A stretch of DNA of 64,000 nt. Source: Cercophora sp. LCS_1. Taxonomy: Eukaryota; Ascomycota; Sordariomycetes; Sordariales; Lasiosphaeriaceae. Where the stretch lies: NCBI GenBank assembly GCA_036250225.1, contig JAPZLL010000006.1, positions 496,001 to 560,000 on the forward strand, read 5' to 3'. The position numbers and the translations under genes were made by a program. This document shows, piece after piece, positions 46,101 to 58,682 of the stretch; positions within the stretch are counted from its first letter, which is position 1; each line of letters starts with the position of its first letter. Under the pieces are notes generated by a model, which saw only the letters and a list, made by a program, of their open reading frames with translations, had not been told where the DNA came from and searched no databases.

Positions 46101-48822
46101 CATTCTGGCAAAGATCAACAACCGTGGGAGACATGAGGCCCAGCAAGTTGAAGGCCATCTCTTGCTGGGAGAAGGTGCGGACGCCAAAGTTCTCAACAGC
46201 CTCGGCAACGATGTTGTTGCCAGACATGAGGCCGGTACCACGGGTCCAACCAATGATGGCGCCGCAGATGGTGAGGTAGTTGGCCCAGTCCTCGGCATAC
46301 CAACGGTTGAAGAGGGTCTCGAGACCGAGTTTGGACTCAGAGTAGAGACCATCGCTGCCGAAGGTTCCGTGGTTGGGCGAGAGAGGAAGGATGACCTGGG
46401 CAGGTCGTGTCTCAAAGCCACGGTTGGCCTTCTCCGCCTTGACGTTTCCAAGAAGACGAATCAAGTTGGTCAACATGATACGGTGGGCAAGCTCGGACTT
46501 GGAGTCGATTCCATCGATCTGACGACCCTGCTCCGAAATGGCAGCGAAGGGAACGATGAAGTCGAGATCCCACCCGAGACCGGCTTTGGTGTCGTAGATG
46601 TACTCGACCAAGGCGTTGATGTCCTGGACACTGCCTTGGTTGAAGGGCACAACTACGAGCTGGGAGCCACGCGAACCGAAGCGAGCATACATGGACTGGT
46701 AGTACTCGGTGACCTCGCGAGAGTAACGGCTGGTGGTGACGATGACCTTGGCGCCACCGCTGATGAGGCCCTGGAGAACCTCTGCACCGATAGACCCGGC
46801 ACCGGCACCAGTCATCAGGACGTACTTGTCGGCGAAGGTGACGCCCTCCTTGGCAGACTCCTCCAAGCAGTCCAGGTACAGACCGGTGAGCTTCTTGCTG
46901 TAGTCCCAGCCGTGCTGGGTCTTCTTGCGAAGATGCAGGAAAGGGATGGTCTCCGTCTTGCCCTTGGGCTTGGGCGACTTCTTGACGGCGGCGGCGCCAT
47001 TGGTTTTGCTGGTCTCCTTGGGGATAATCTGGCTCTCGTTCATGCCAAGAGAGCGAATGATGTCGCCGTAGAGGTTCTTGATCTCCAGCTGGGAAGTCTT
47101 AGACAGCTTGTGCTGCTGCTTGATGAGCTTGTAGATCTTGGACAGATCGTTCTGGACCTTGGTACGATTGCCGTACTCGGAGATCTTGCCACCCTCAGCC
47201 ATCTGCTGGACGTAGTGTTCCAGCTTGCGGCAGCTTGCACGTGGGACTTCCTGATAGTCCATGTTGCCACGAGCGTCAATCGTCGTCCGAGGGCCCGTGG
47301 GGACGGCGACATCCTTGTACACGGGGTTGGCGGTCAGGACCTCCTTGCAGTTCTCAATCAGCTGCGCTCCAAGCTCCTTGGCGAGTTGGTAAGTCTCGCC
47401 ACGCTCAGTTGGGCAGTTGTCGATGTGATACTGCATGAAGTCGAGGAGTGTGGGATTGGACCGGTTCATGATCCGGATGCACTGGCTGACAATCTCGCGG
47501 TCAACTGCCTTGAGTCTGCCAAAAATGATGTCGTAGTACATAGTGAGGGCATCTTGACGAGCCCAGTTCCACGAGGAATCGTAGACACGCGCCTTGAGGG
47601 AGCTGAAGACGGGCTCAATACCGGCAGCGTAGAAGTCACCATGTTCTGTCGTCCAGAGGTCCAGCTGGGATTGCAAGACCTTGGATGACTCCTGCGAGGT
47701 CTGGAAAGCCTTGTCGCCTGCCCGGATGTCGATCTTGAGGTATCTCGCAATGAGTTCCAGCTGTTGCTTGAAGAGCGCCTTTTGGTCGCTTGTCAACGCC
47801 TCGAGAGCCGCCGGATCCATCATCATGCCGCCGGAAGCACCACCAGCAGGCCCAGCAGCTGCAGCCGTGGACAGGCTGATGCCAGCATTAGTGGCATACT
47901 TTTGCGAAACGTCGTCCAAGAAGCTCTTGGCGTCAGCCTCTGACCCGAGACGTGCTGGGGGCTCCATTGTAATGGCGAGCAAGAGGACACCATCCTGACG
48001 ACCCGAAGCCAAACCCCACCGGGTTTCAAGGTATTTGCGCGCAGTTGTGATATTGAAGCCACCGGGCATTTTAGAGGAGATGAGACGGGCGATGAGGCCC
48101 TGTGAGGTCTTTCCGAGGTTTCCGTCAAATGTTTGTTGCATCGCCGCACCAAGCTCATCAAGTGGTGTGTCTTCGGGCTTCTCAGGGGTGGAACCAAACT
48201 CCTTCCCCAAGTCACCAAGGATTTCATTCTGGAGAGTTGATTTTCCTTGAGGTCGTTAGCAATATCCGCAACGCACCATTTCTGCACAGTACGTACCTCC
48301 AACCAAATCCTTGATGGCCTTGCTCAACGGAATGTCACCAAGGGGCTTCTTCAGCTTCTGGGCGACCAGTGACCGCACGATGTCAACGGCTCCGACGGGC
48401 GCATCAGGTACTGAAGCAGCCGGCCCGGCGCTCGGTGCTGGCGCGGCCACTGCGGCAGGGGCTGCAGCTGCGGCGGGAGCTGCCGAAGCTGCGGAGGAGC
48501 TTGCTGCCGCCGGTGCCGCAGCCTCGGGCTCCTCCTCCACGGGATCGACATCGTAGTAAATCTCCTTTGCGTCCTTGTTGTAGCACAGAATCTGTCTCTG
48601 GACTGACTTTGCGGCGTCGTATGCTTCGTATTTTGAGGCCAGTGTCCGCTTGGCCATCACACCGAGCGTGTCTGCTGGACCAACTTCGACAATCCGCTCC
48701 GCCGTTTTCTCTGCAAGGAAGACATCTTGGGTTTCAATCCACCTCACAGGGGAGGCGAACTGGTAGGCCAAGAGCTCCACAAGAAGCGTGTGGGCAAGCT
48801 CCTGCTCGACTTCGGGCCGCAT
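43116..48822 (-). CDS. fas2: Fatty acid synthase subunit alpha
   Basis: Alpha subunit of the cytosolic type I fatty acid synthase, which forms an alpha6-beta6 barrel. Three exons, 48822-48297, 48245-43276 and 43226-43116, encode about 1868 residues. Domains in order: N-terminal part of the MPT region (MRPEVEQELAH); an Ala/Pro-rich linker of about 60 residues; ACP with GGKSTLQ, where Ser178 takes phosphopantetheine; ketoreductase with TGAGAGSIG at about 654; ketosynthase with Cys near 1276 (GACATAVES), His near 1516 (HGTSTKAND) and His near 1557 (TGHPKGAAG); and a phosphopantetheine transferase domain with GFDVEEIS near 1748 and GRWTAKEAVF near 1793. The last 37 codons lie in a separate exon; its donor is GTCAGT. 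The start matches yeast Fas2 in all but a few residues. It is divergent from fas1. Confidence 0.97.
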
Positions 48823-50635
48823 TTTGGAGCTGGGCTCTGATGATTCCGAGGGAAAGAAGTCTGTCTTACGAAGGGGACGCTTCGGGTATCTTAGGGGAGG
48901 TGGTTAGGAGCTGGCGCGCATGAGATGCCCCGGTGGCGCCCAAGGTTTGCAGTGATGGACCGGTAGCACAAATTAGATTTTGGGTTGGTGGGTATAAGGG
49001 AGACACCGAAGCCGCCCGAGACAAATAAGCGCGGAAAGATGGGAGAAGGGATGGAAGGACCGCTCGCAATGTGCCACCGCAAAGGATGAGGAAGAAGAGG
49101 GATGTGGTTGTTGATTACTCGCGGGAACGCTTGGGGGGCAACGGACAAAAAAATGGCAGCTTGCCGCGTCCCTTCACGTCGCAACTGTTGAATGAAATTT
49201 GGCCCCTGTCATGGCGAGCCGGGCCCATGCCGGAGCTGCATCTTGCGGCTTGCTTCTCAACCAAACTCATACGCTAGTCTAGAACTAGCCTAGCGTCCTG
49301 CCTTCCACCCTCTCCACAATCCCCAATTGAATTCAAGGTGGTGGGTCCAGAGGTTTCGATACTCCCGTGGCATCCGCAAAGATCCGCTCTTCAAACTCCC
49401 GCCAGAGACCCTCACCTGGTCCTGACCGTGGCCTCTTTCTGTGCTGCAGGACACCGGATGAGGGACAGTCATCTCGTCGTTCGGATGGCGTCATTCATCC
49501 CGATTTGACCCTGTTCGACATCCACCACGAGCCTCCCCCGGTAATATGCCTGTGACAGGGTGTTACACAGCAACCGTTGAGCACTCGCATTCTACCTGGA
49601 TGATAAGAGAGATAACTGCGAAACTGCACCGTCCACACATCCATTCTCCCTTCGTCCTCGCGACCCCGCACTCTCCGCTGGAATGAGCCCTGAGCAATCC
49701 AGGGATGGTGCCCGCTTGCGAGGAGGCTGCGGCTCGTTCTTCATGGAGTAAGGGAGGGTCTTGAGGTAAAAAGACAAGGTTAATCCCCCAAGCTCCCACC
49801 CGGCTTCATTCCGGGCGGTGTGACGCCCCTTTGAGGGGGAGGCGAGAAGCTCAAACTCAAGGTTCGGGAGTAAAAGCGGCATCTAGATCGCCCCGTTACC
49901 CGAAGCTCGGAAGGGAGCATGTTTTCTCATCATTGATATTTTGCGGCGACGGACGAGAGGAGATGTCGGGTCAAGGTACCGATACTTGGCAGAATCTGAC
50001 AGCGTGGGAGGTGGGGTTGCCGCTGTGGGCTTGGTGGGTGCTGTGCGCTTCGGGCACAGCTGGGATACCCAGGGCCAAGCGGGTGCATAAGTGTGGCGAC
50101 AAGTCACTGCGACTCTGGCTTGTCTGGCAATCTGCTGACAGGGGTGGCCGCGACGGGCGTGTGCCTTCCCCAACAAGTTGTAATTTTTTTTGGCGAGCCG
50201 TCGACGAGCACCTTGCCGGCGCCGTGTTAGAGGTCCCAGTAATTTTACGTTGGGCCATACCTCGCCTCCGGGTCCCCACGGCGCAATAAGCTCTTTCGTA
50301 TCCATCATCCATTGCCCTCCTCGCCGGGAACACGAAGAAATCCAAACTCTGCTCTCCAACTCTCCCTTTTCTGCTTTCCGTCCCTTCCCTTCTGCACAAG
50401 CCCATCCCATCCCCACGGGACTCCTACGCAGGGCAGCTTCCCCCCTCTCAGTGTCAACAGCAAGCATCGTATCTGTGTTGCTTTCCTTCTGGCGTGTTTT
50501 CGTATAACGAGCGGTCGCCTTTTCGCGGAATAATAGACCTCTAGACGGTTTCACAGGTGTGTTCCTGCTTTGCCCTCCGTTCGACCCGTAGCGTCCGACT
50601 GACCGCAGCAAAGCTCTTCAGATACCCATTTCACC
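48823..50635. promoter_or_regulatory. Divergent promoter region of fas2 and fas1
   Basis: The 1.8 kb between the two FAS start codons holds no supported gene. A shared promoter would allow balanced output of the two subunits, which are needed in equal numbers. The side next to fas1 (about 50290-50520) is pyrimidine-rich, as is common just upstream of highly expressed fungal genes. I could not place a defined factor site with confidence. Confidence 0.6.
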
Positions 50636-53600
50636 ATGTACGGAGCCGGTACAGGACCCCAGACGGGCGCCGTCACGCCGAGATCGTCCGCTTCGCTGCG
50701 GCCTCTCACTGTCTCCCACGGCTCGCTCGAAACCTCTTTTTTGATCCCGACAAGTCTACATTTCCATGCCTCCCAGTTAAAAGAGAGTTTTGGTGCCAGT
50801 CTGCCCGCTCCGACCGACGAGCTCGCCCAAGATGACGAGCCCTCATCCGTCCCGGAGCTTGTCGCAAGATACATGGGACACATTGCAAGAGAGGTCGCTT
50901 TGGGCGAGGATGATGCACAGGGCTCCTACGAGGAGGTGCTAAAGCTCATTCTTAACGAGTTTGAGCGGGCTTTCCTCCGGGGCAACGATGTCCACGCGCT
51001 GGTAGCAACGCTGCCTGGCATCGACGCCAAAAAGCTCGAGGTCGTCAAGAGTTACTTTGCCGCTCGGTCGGCCACCAATCGGGCAATGAAGGCGCATCAG
51101 TCGGCGCTCTTCCGTGCTGCTGATGACGAAGAAGCAAAGCTCTACAACATTTTCGGTGGGCAAGGCAATATTGAGGAGTACTTTGAGGAGCTCCGGGAGA
51201 TTTACCAGACTTATCCCTCGTTCGTCGGTGATCTCATCGCCTCGTCGGCGGAGCTATTGCAAACGCTGTCGAGCCACCCCAGTGCTGAGAAGCTCTACTC
51301 CAAGGGTCTCGATATCATGAACTGGCTACAAAACCCAGATGCCACACCAGATATCGACTACTTAGTGTCCGCCCCGGTCAGCTTCCCTCTGATCGGCCTT
51401 GTGCAGCTCGCGCACTATCAAGTCACCTGCAAAGTACTTGGTTTGCACCCTGGCATTTTGCGAGACCGTATCAGCGGAACAACTGGTCACTCGCAGGGTG
51501 TAGTTCTGGCGGCCGCGACTGCTGCGGCTGACTCTTGGGAGTCTTTTGAGGAGATAGCCAAGTCAGCCCTCACGGTTTTGTTCTGGATCGGAGCCCGCAG
51601 CCAGCAAACGTTCCCCAGGACGTCTCTCACCCCCTCGATGTTGCAAGACTCGATCGAGAACGGCGAGGGTACCCCCACGCCCATGCTTAGCATCCGCGAC
51701 CTTCCTCAGGCGGAAGTCCAGAAAGCTATCAACCAGACCAACCAGTATCTCCCCGAGGACCAGCACATCACAATTTCCCTCATCAACAGCCCGCGAAATC
51801 TGGTTGTCACTGGCCCTCCCAGGTCTCTCTATGGTCTCAATGCTCAGCTCCGAAAGGTGAAGGCTTCCACCGGTGTTGATCAAACCCGTGTTCCGTACAC
51901 CGAGAGAAAGGTTCGCTTCGTGAACCGCTTCCTGCCCATTACGGCTCCATTTCACAGCAAGTACCTGGCCGACGCCACAACTCTCATTGCTGAGGACCTG
52001 AAGGATGTCCATATTGATTCTTCCTCCCTGGGCATTCCGGTTTACGACACGAACACTGGCGCAGACCTCCGGACCACCGTCAAGGGCAACGTGGTGCCTC
52101 ACCTCGTTCGCATGATCACTAGCGACCCTGTCAACTGGGAGAAGGCCACGGTCTTCCCCGGTGCCACTCACATTTTGGACTTCGGCCCAGGTGGCATCTC
52201 TGGCCTCGGTATCCTGACCAGCAGGAACAAGGAGGGTACCGGTGTCCGAGTCATCCTCGCTGGAACGGTCAGCGGAACCGTGACAGAGGTTGGCTACAAG
52301 TCAGAGCTGTTCGACAGGGACGAGGAGCATGCAGTCAAGTTTGCTGTTGACTGGGTCAAGGAGTATGGACCGCGACTTGTCAAGACGTCCAGTGGCAAGA
52401 CCTACGTCGACACTAAAATGAGCAGGCTTTTGGGTCTGCCGCCGCTCCTCGTTGCGGGCATGACACCATCCACTGTTCCTTGGGACTTCATTGCCGCGAC
52501 CATGAACGCCGGCTACTCCATTGAGCTTGCTGGTGGCGGTTACTACAATGCCAAGACCATGACCGAGGCGATCGCCAAGATCGAGAAGGCGATTCCTGCG
52601 GGCCGGGGCATCAACGTCAATCTGATCTATGTCAACCCCCGCGCCATGGGCTGGCAGATTCCGCTCCTCGGCAGGCTCAGGGCGGAAGGTGTTCCTATTG
52701 AGGGTCTCACCATCGGTGCTGGTGTGCCGTCCATCGAGGTTGCGCAAGAGTACATCGAGACTCTCGGCCTCAAGCACATCTCGTTCAAGCCGGGCTCCAG
52801 CGAGGCCATTCAGGCTGTCATCAACATCGCCAAGGCCAACCCCACATTCCCTGTCCTCTTGCAGTGGACTGGTGGGCGAGGAGGTGGTCACCACTCGTTC
52901 GAGGATTTCCACGCCCCCATCCTGGCCATGTACGGTCGCATCCGCCGCCAGGAGAACATCATCCTCGTTGCCGGCAGCGGTTTTGGTGGTGCCGACGATA
53001 CGTACCCCTACCTTACCGGCGCCTGGTCGACCAAGTATGGCTATCCCCCGATGCCCTACGACGGTTGCATGTTTGGTAGCCGCATGATGGTCGCCAAGGA
53101 AGCCCATACCAGTCTGGCAGCCAAGCAAGCCATTGTCGATGCTCCTGGCTTGGAAGACAACCAGTGGGAGAAGACATACAAGGGCCCCGCCGGTGGTGTG
53201 ATCACAGTTCGGTCCGAGATGGGCGAACCAATCCACAAGCTTGCCACCCGTGGTGTTCTCTTTTGGGCTGAGATGGACCAGAAGATCTTCAGTTTGCCCA
53301 AGGAGAAACGACTTGTCGAGCTCAAGAAGAATAAGGACTACATCATCAAGAAGCTCAACGATGACTTCCAGAAGGTGTGGTTCGGCCAGAACAAGGCCGG
53401 CGAGGCGGTTGACCTCGAGGATATGACCTACGCTGAGGTTGTTCGTCGCATGGTTGAGCTCCTCTACGTCAAGGACGAGGCCCGCTGGATCGATCCTTCT
53501 TTCATCAAGCTAACCGGCGATTTTATTCACCGCGTTGAGGAGCGTTTTACAACCACCCCTGGACAAGCCTCGGCGCTCCAGAGCTATGCTGATCTTAACG

Positions 53601-56600
53601 AGCCTTATTCGGCCGTGGAGCGCATCCTGGCTCAGTACCCCGAGGCTGAGACTCAGCTCATCAACGCCCAGGATGTCCAGCACTTCCTGCTTCTCTGCCA
53701 GCGCCGTGGCCAGAAGCCCACGACCTTTGTACCTGCGCTTGATGAGAACTTTGAGTTCTTCTTCAAGAAGGACTCGCTCTGGCAGTCGGAGGATCTTGGC
53801 GCCGTCATTGGCAAGGACGTCGGCCGTACCTGTATTCTCCAGGGCCCCATGGCTGCCAGGCATTCCACCAAGGTGAACGAGCCCATCAAGGAGATCCTGG
53901 ACGGCATCCACAACGGCCACATTGCGGGCCTCACCAAGGATCTCTATGGCGGCGATGCTTCCAAAATTCCCACGGTCGAGTACTTTGGCGGCAAGCTGAT
54001 CGAGACTGCCATCCCTCTGGACATTGAGGGGCTCACGATTGCCCTTGACAAGGACAAGAACACTTTCCGTCTCTCGTCCTCGCCATCCGCACAGCTCCCC
54101 GACCTTGACTCGTGGATTTCTCTCCTCGCGGGCTCAAACCGTAACTGGCGCTATGCTCTCCTCCAGTCGGATGTTGTTGTCCAAGGGCAGAAATACCAGA
54201 CTAACCCCATGAGGAGGATCTTTGCGCCCACAAGGGGCCTGTTCGTTGAGATCCGCAACCCCAATGAGCCCGCCAAGACCGTCATCGTTGTCCGCGAGCA
54301 GCCCCGTCACAACCGCTATGTTGACGTTATCGAGGTCAAGCTTGCCAACAAGAATGAGATTGTTGTCAACTTGATCAAGGATACCACAGCGCTTGGCAAG
54401 CCAGTCTCGCTCCCACTTCGCTTCGTTTACAAGCCAGAGGCTGGCTATGCACCCATCCACGAGATTATGGAGGGACGCAATGATCGTATCAAGGAGTTTT
54501 ACTGGCGTGCGTGGTTCGGCGATGACAAGTTTGACCTTGATGCCGCTGTCACGGGCAAGTTCGATGGTGGCAAGACAACCATCACCAGCGAAGCCATCAA
54601 CGAGTTTGTGCACGCCGTCGGCAATACAGGCGAGGCCTTTATTAACCGTCCCGAGAAGATTATGTACGCTCCCATGGACTTCGCCATTGTCGTCGGTTGG
54701 AAGGCCATTACCAAGCCCATCTTCCCTCGCACCATTGATGGCGATCTCCTCAAGCTGGTTCACTTGTCCAACGAGTTCCGCATGAAGCCTGGCGCTGAGC
54801 CCTTGAAGAAGGGCGATGAGGTTTCTACCACAGCCCAGATCAACGCCGTCATCAACCAAGAATCTGGCAAGATGGTTGAGGTCTGCGGTACCATCACCCG
54901 CGACGGCGAGGCCGTCATGGAGGTCACCTCGCAGTTCCTCTACCGGGGCGTGTACACCGACTTCGAGAACACATTCCAGCGCAAGGTCGAGACGCCGATG
55001 CAGGTGCACTTGGGCACCACCAAGGATGTTGCTGTGCTTCGCTCCAAGCAGTGGTTTGTCTTGGATGAGCTTGCCAACCCAGAGATTGAGTTGCTGGGTC
55101 AGACTCTCACCTTCCGTCTTCAGAGTCTGGTGCGCTTCAAGAACCGCACCGTCTTCAGTCACGTGGAGACGCGCGGCCAGGTACTTCTCGAGCTACCGAC
55201 CAAGGAGATCATTCAAGTCGCGACGGTCGATTACGAGGCTAGCGAGTCTCACGGAAACCCTGTGATCGATTATCTCCAGCGTCACGGCTCGTCTATTGAG
55301 CAGCCAGTCAACTTTGAGAACCCGATTCCCCTTCACGGCAAGAACCCTCTGCAGCTCCGCGCACCGGCGTCCAACGAGACCTACGCCCGTGTGTCAGGCG
55401 ACTACAACCCCATCCACGTCTCCCGTGTCTTCTCAAGCTATGCTAGCCTTCCCGGCACCATCACACACGGCATGTACTCTAGCGCGGCCGTGCGCAGCTT
55501 GGTTGAGACATGGGCGGCTGAGAATAGGATCGGCCGTGTCCGCAGCTTCCACGCCTCGCTCACTGGCATGGTTCTACCGCACGATGAGATCAACGTCAAG
55601 CTTCAGCACGTCGGCATGGTTGCTGGTCGTAAGATCATCAAGGTTGAGGCCAGCAACAAGGAGACTGAGGAGAAAGTGCTCCTTGGTGAGGCCGAGATTG
55701 AGCAGCCAGTAACTGCTTATGTCTTCACTGGTCAAGGCTCTCAGGAGCAAGGCATGGGTATGGACTTGTACGCCAGCAGCCCGGTGGCCAAGGATGTCTG
55801 GGACCGCGCCGACAAGTATCTCATGGATACCTATGGTAAGTTTATCTTTATTATTTGCTGTGATTCATGGTTCTAACGGCTTGCAGGCTTCGCCATCACC
55901 AACATCGTCAAGAATAACCCCAAGGAGCTCACCATTCACTTCGGTGGTCCCCGCGGCAAGGCCATCCGCCAGAACTACATGGCCATGACCTTCGAGACGG
56001 TGGCAGCGGACGGTTCTATCAAGTCGGAACGCATCTTCAAGGAGATTGACGAGAAGACCACTTCGTACACTTACCGATCGCCAACAGGCCTACTCTCGGC
56101 CACGCAGTTCACACAGCCTGCCCTCACCCTCATGGAGAAGGCAAGCTTCGAGGACATGAAGGCCAAGGGTCTTGTGCCACGCGACAGCACCTTCGCCGGG
56201 CACTCCCTAGGCGAGTACTCTGCGCTCGCCGCCCTTGCCGATGTCATGCCGATCGAGTCGCTGGTCAGCGTCGTTTTCTACCGTGGTCTGACCATGCAAG
56301 TCGCCGTCGAGCGTGATGCTAGCGGTCGCTCCAACTACAGCATGTGCGCTGTCAACCCCAGCCGCATCAGCAAGACATTCAACGAAGAGGCGCTGCGATT
56401 TGTTGTCAACAGCGTTGCTGAGACGACAGGGTGGCTGCTTGAGATCGTCAACTACAACATTGCCAACATGCAATACGTGTGCGCCGGCGACCTCCGGGCG
56501 CTTGACACGCTCACAGGAGTCACCAATTATCTCAAGGCGATGAAGATCGACATTGAGCAGATGAGGAGCGAGTACTCGGCCGAGACGGTCAAGGAGAAGC

Positions 56601-57034
56601 TCGTCGAGATCATCAAGGGCTGTGCTGCCGACACAGAGGCCAAGCCGACACCGCTGGAGCTGCAGCGCGGGTTCGCCACGATCCCTCTCCGAGGCATCGA
56701 TGTGCCCTTCCACTCAACCTTCCTCCGGTCCGGTGTCAAGCCTTTCAGGAGTTTCCTTCTGAAAAAGATCAACAAGACTACGATCGACCCTGCGAAGTTG
56801 ATCGGCAAGTACATTCCCAACGTGACGGCGCGGCCATTCGCCCTCACCAAGGAGTACTTTGAGGACGTCTATAAGCTCACCAACTCGCCGAAGATCGGCC
56901 ACGTTCTGGCCAACTGGGAGCGGTATCAGGACGACAACGCGGAGCTGATTACGGCTGTGTCGAGCGGGACCAGCAGTGTTCACGGTGTTAATGGGCAAGG
57001 GGAGAACGGCGTCAACGGGTTGGAGGCATTGTAA
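50636..57034 (+). CDS. fas1: Fatty acid synthase subunit beta
   Basis: Beta subunit of type I fatty acid synthase. Two exons, 50636-55835 and 55887-57034, encode about 2115 residues; the 51-nt intron lies inside the malonyl/palmitoyl transferase domain. Domains: acetyltransferase with nucleophile in GTTGHSQGVVLA (Ser near 286); FMN-dependent enoyl reductase (MTPSTVPWDFIAATMNAG near 608; GRGGGHHSFEDFH near 746); dehydratase with a hot-dog fold (SGDYNPIHVSRVF near 1586); and malonyl/palmitoyl transferase (GQGSQEQGMGM; GHSLGEYSALA with Ser near 1838). All catalytic motifs are present and the length is typical. The frame 50636-55876 includes a few intron codons and a false stop if the intron is missed. 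It is adjacent and divergent to fas2. Confidence 0.97.
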
Positions 57035-58682
57035 AAAACGGTTACATGATTAGATATGGGATGAACAGGGCGGGTTGTTTGCATTATGATGAATAATTGT
57101 AGTATTTTTCTCTTTTCCGGCCTTATAGAACAAATAAAGCCACCTAAAAGTTCAAGCTTTTTTGCGTCCGAATGCACAGAAACATATCATCCAAGTTTTC
57201 CACATCTTTGCCACCCAGTCCAGCTGGAGCCGTGCAACGGAACATGACGGAAACGCTGACCCGAGGATCTGCCCCCCCGGCCTAGGAGCATGCCGTTTGT
57301 GGACCCGTCCGGTCCCCTGCTGTCTGCTGATATGCTTCAGCGCCCAACGTCCATATCTTTCCCCTTGGGCATACGTGCCACGCTACGCTTCCTTCCGATT
57401 TTGTCATTTGAGACCTCCATTCGGGTACCGTATTACTTTAACAAACCCGGGGAACCGGCACAGGGACGGCATTTCGCCCCATCCAAGGGCCCATCCAAGG
57501 CAAGTCTCTCTCCCGTGCGACGCGACGCGACGCAACCACGACATACAGAATGGGAACACAACGTGGTACGGCTTTTGGCTTCGTCAACGCCTCGCTCCAG
57601 ACGGTTCGCCCCCTTCGGAAATAGGACAGCAAGGTTCGATCACGAGGGCCGCTATCACCCTCGGCATGTATTACCCGACTGATTCCCGTGATGATCGCCT
57701 GGCGGTCGGTCGGTTGGCTGACTGGATGGGAGGACAAGACAAGATACACACTGTTCGTTCTTTTTCTTGTTCCTGTTCACTGTGCAATAGACGGGACACG
57801 CGGCTATTATATATGATGTGTTTTGTATTTGTTTGACAACAAAAGAAACTTGTTATGTTTCGTTCTACGCAACACCACCCCCGAGACTTTCCCTTCTCGG
57901 GGAGGTGTGCGTAAATGTCAAGAGTTCCCCTGACAGGAGGGAGGACTCAAACAGTTAAGACACTACTAAGTACTCTGGTTTGGCGGAATACGCGCCATGT
58001 GCGCCTCTGTACAACGGTGTAGGAAAAGAAAACCTGGCTGGTGGGTGTATCATCAGAAACAAAAACTCACGATCCCAAAAACCGAAAGCCCAAGAAAAAC
58101 CAATTAGAAAGAAACAACAAAGACGAAAACTGCTGTTGATAGTAACCTGACCCCGGAAAATGCTGATCCCAATTTCCACCTGTCCGATATCGCCCTGTGT
58201 CGCCGGGGGAAAAAAAAGAGGCAAAGAAAAAAACAGCACAAAACAAACTCCGTCATCCATGTCCGATGCAACCTGAGCAAATGCACCCTGATCCGATCCG
58301 TCCCATATGCTAAACCCCAAGATTTTTTTGTATCAAAGATGGTTGTCAACGCCGTCTCCCCATGATATGAGATTGGATAACTAGGAAAAGAAAAGGCGCG
58401 AGAGAGTAAACTTTTGATGAGACATGTCGAGTAAGAACAGAGAGACGCGGTTGCGCGTGAAACATTAGAAGCAGATGTAGAAGCTGAAAAAGATGAGTAG
58501 TGTCTGGTCAGGAACCGACCTCGCCCACTGTCAAGTGTGACAAGAGGCGAGGCGGGTTGAACGTATTGGTCTTTCGTCAGGCAGCAACACAAAGTGCGCT
58601 GTCGATCGAGGAGCCTGTGCTTTCATGATCTGGGTCACAGCCTAACAAGTGAGGCTGTCCTGTCGCAACTGAATGCAGCAAC
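57035..58682. other. Intergenic region, 1.6 kb
   Basis: Tail-to-tail gap between fas1 and the gene at 58683. Polyadenylation-like caaataaag occurs near 57132. A 224-codon open frame at 57162-57836 has no domain and is not called. Confidence 0.5.

Noticed and set aside
43783..47688. Long plus-strand frames of 619 and 672 codons
   Set aside because: They lie antisense to FAS alpha, whose protein is unmistakable; GC-rich, strongly biased codons leave the opposite strand open.
52301..55162. Minus-strand frames of 311 and 342 codons
   Set aside because: Antisense shadows of FAS beta with no domain.
57162..57836. 224-codon plus-strand frame downstream of FAS beta
   Set aside because: No domain, mixed composition, overlapping open frames in other phases.
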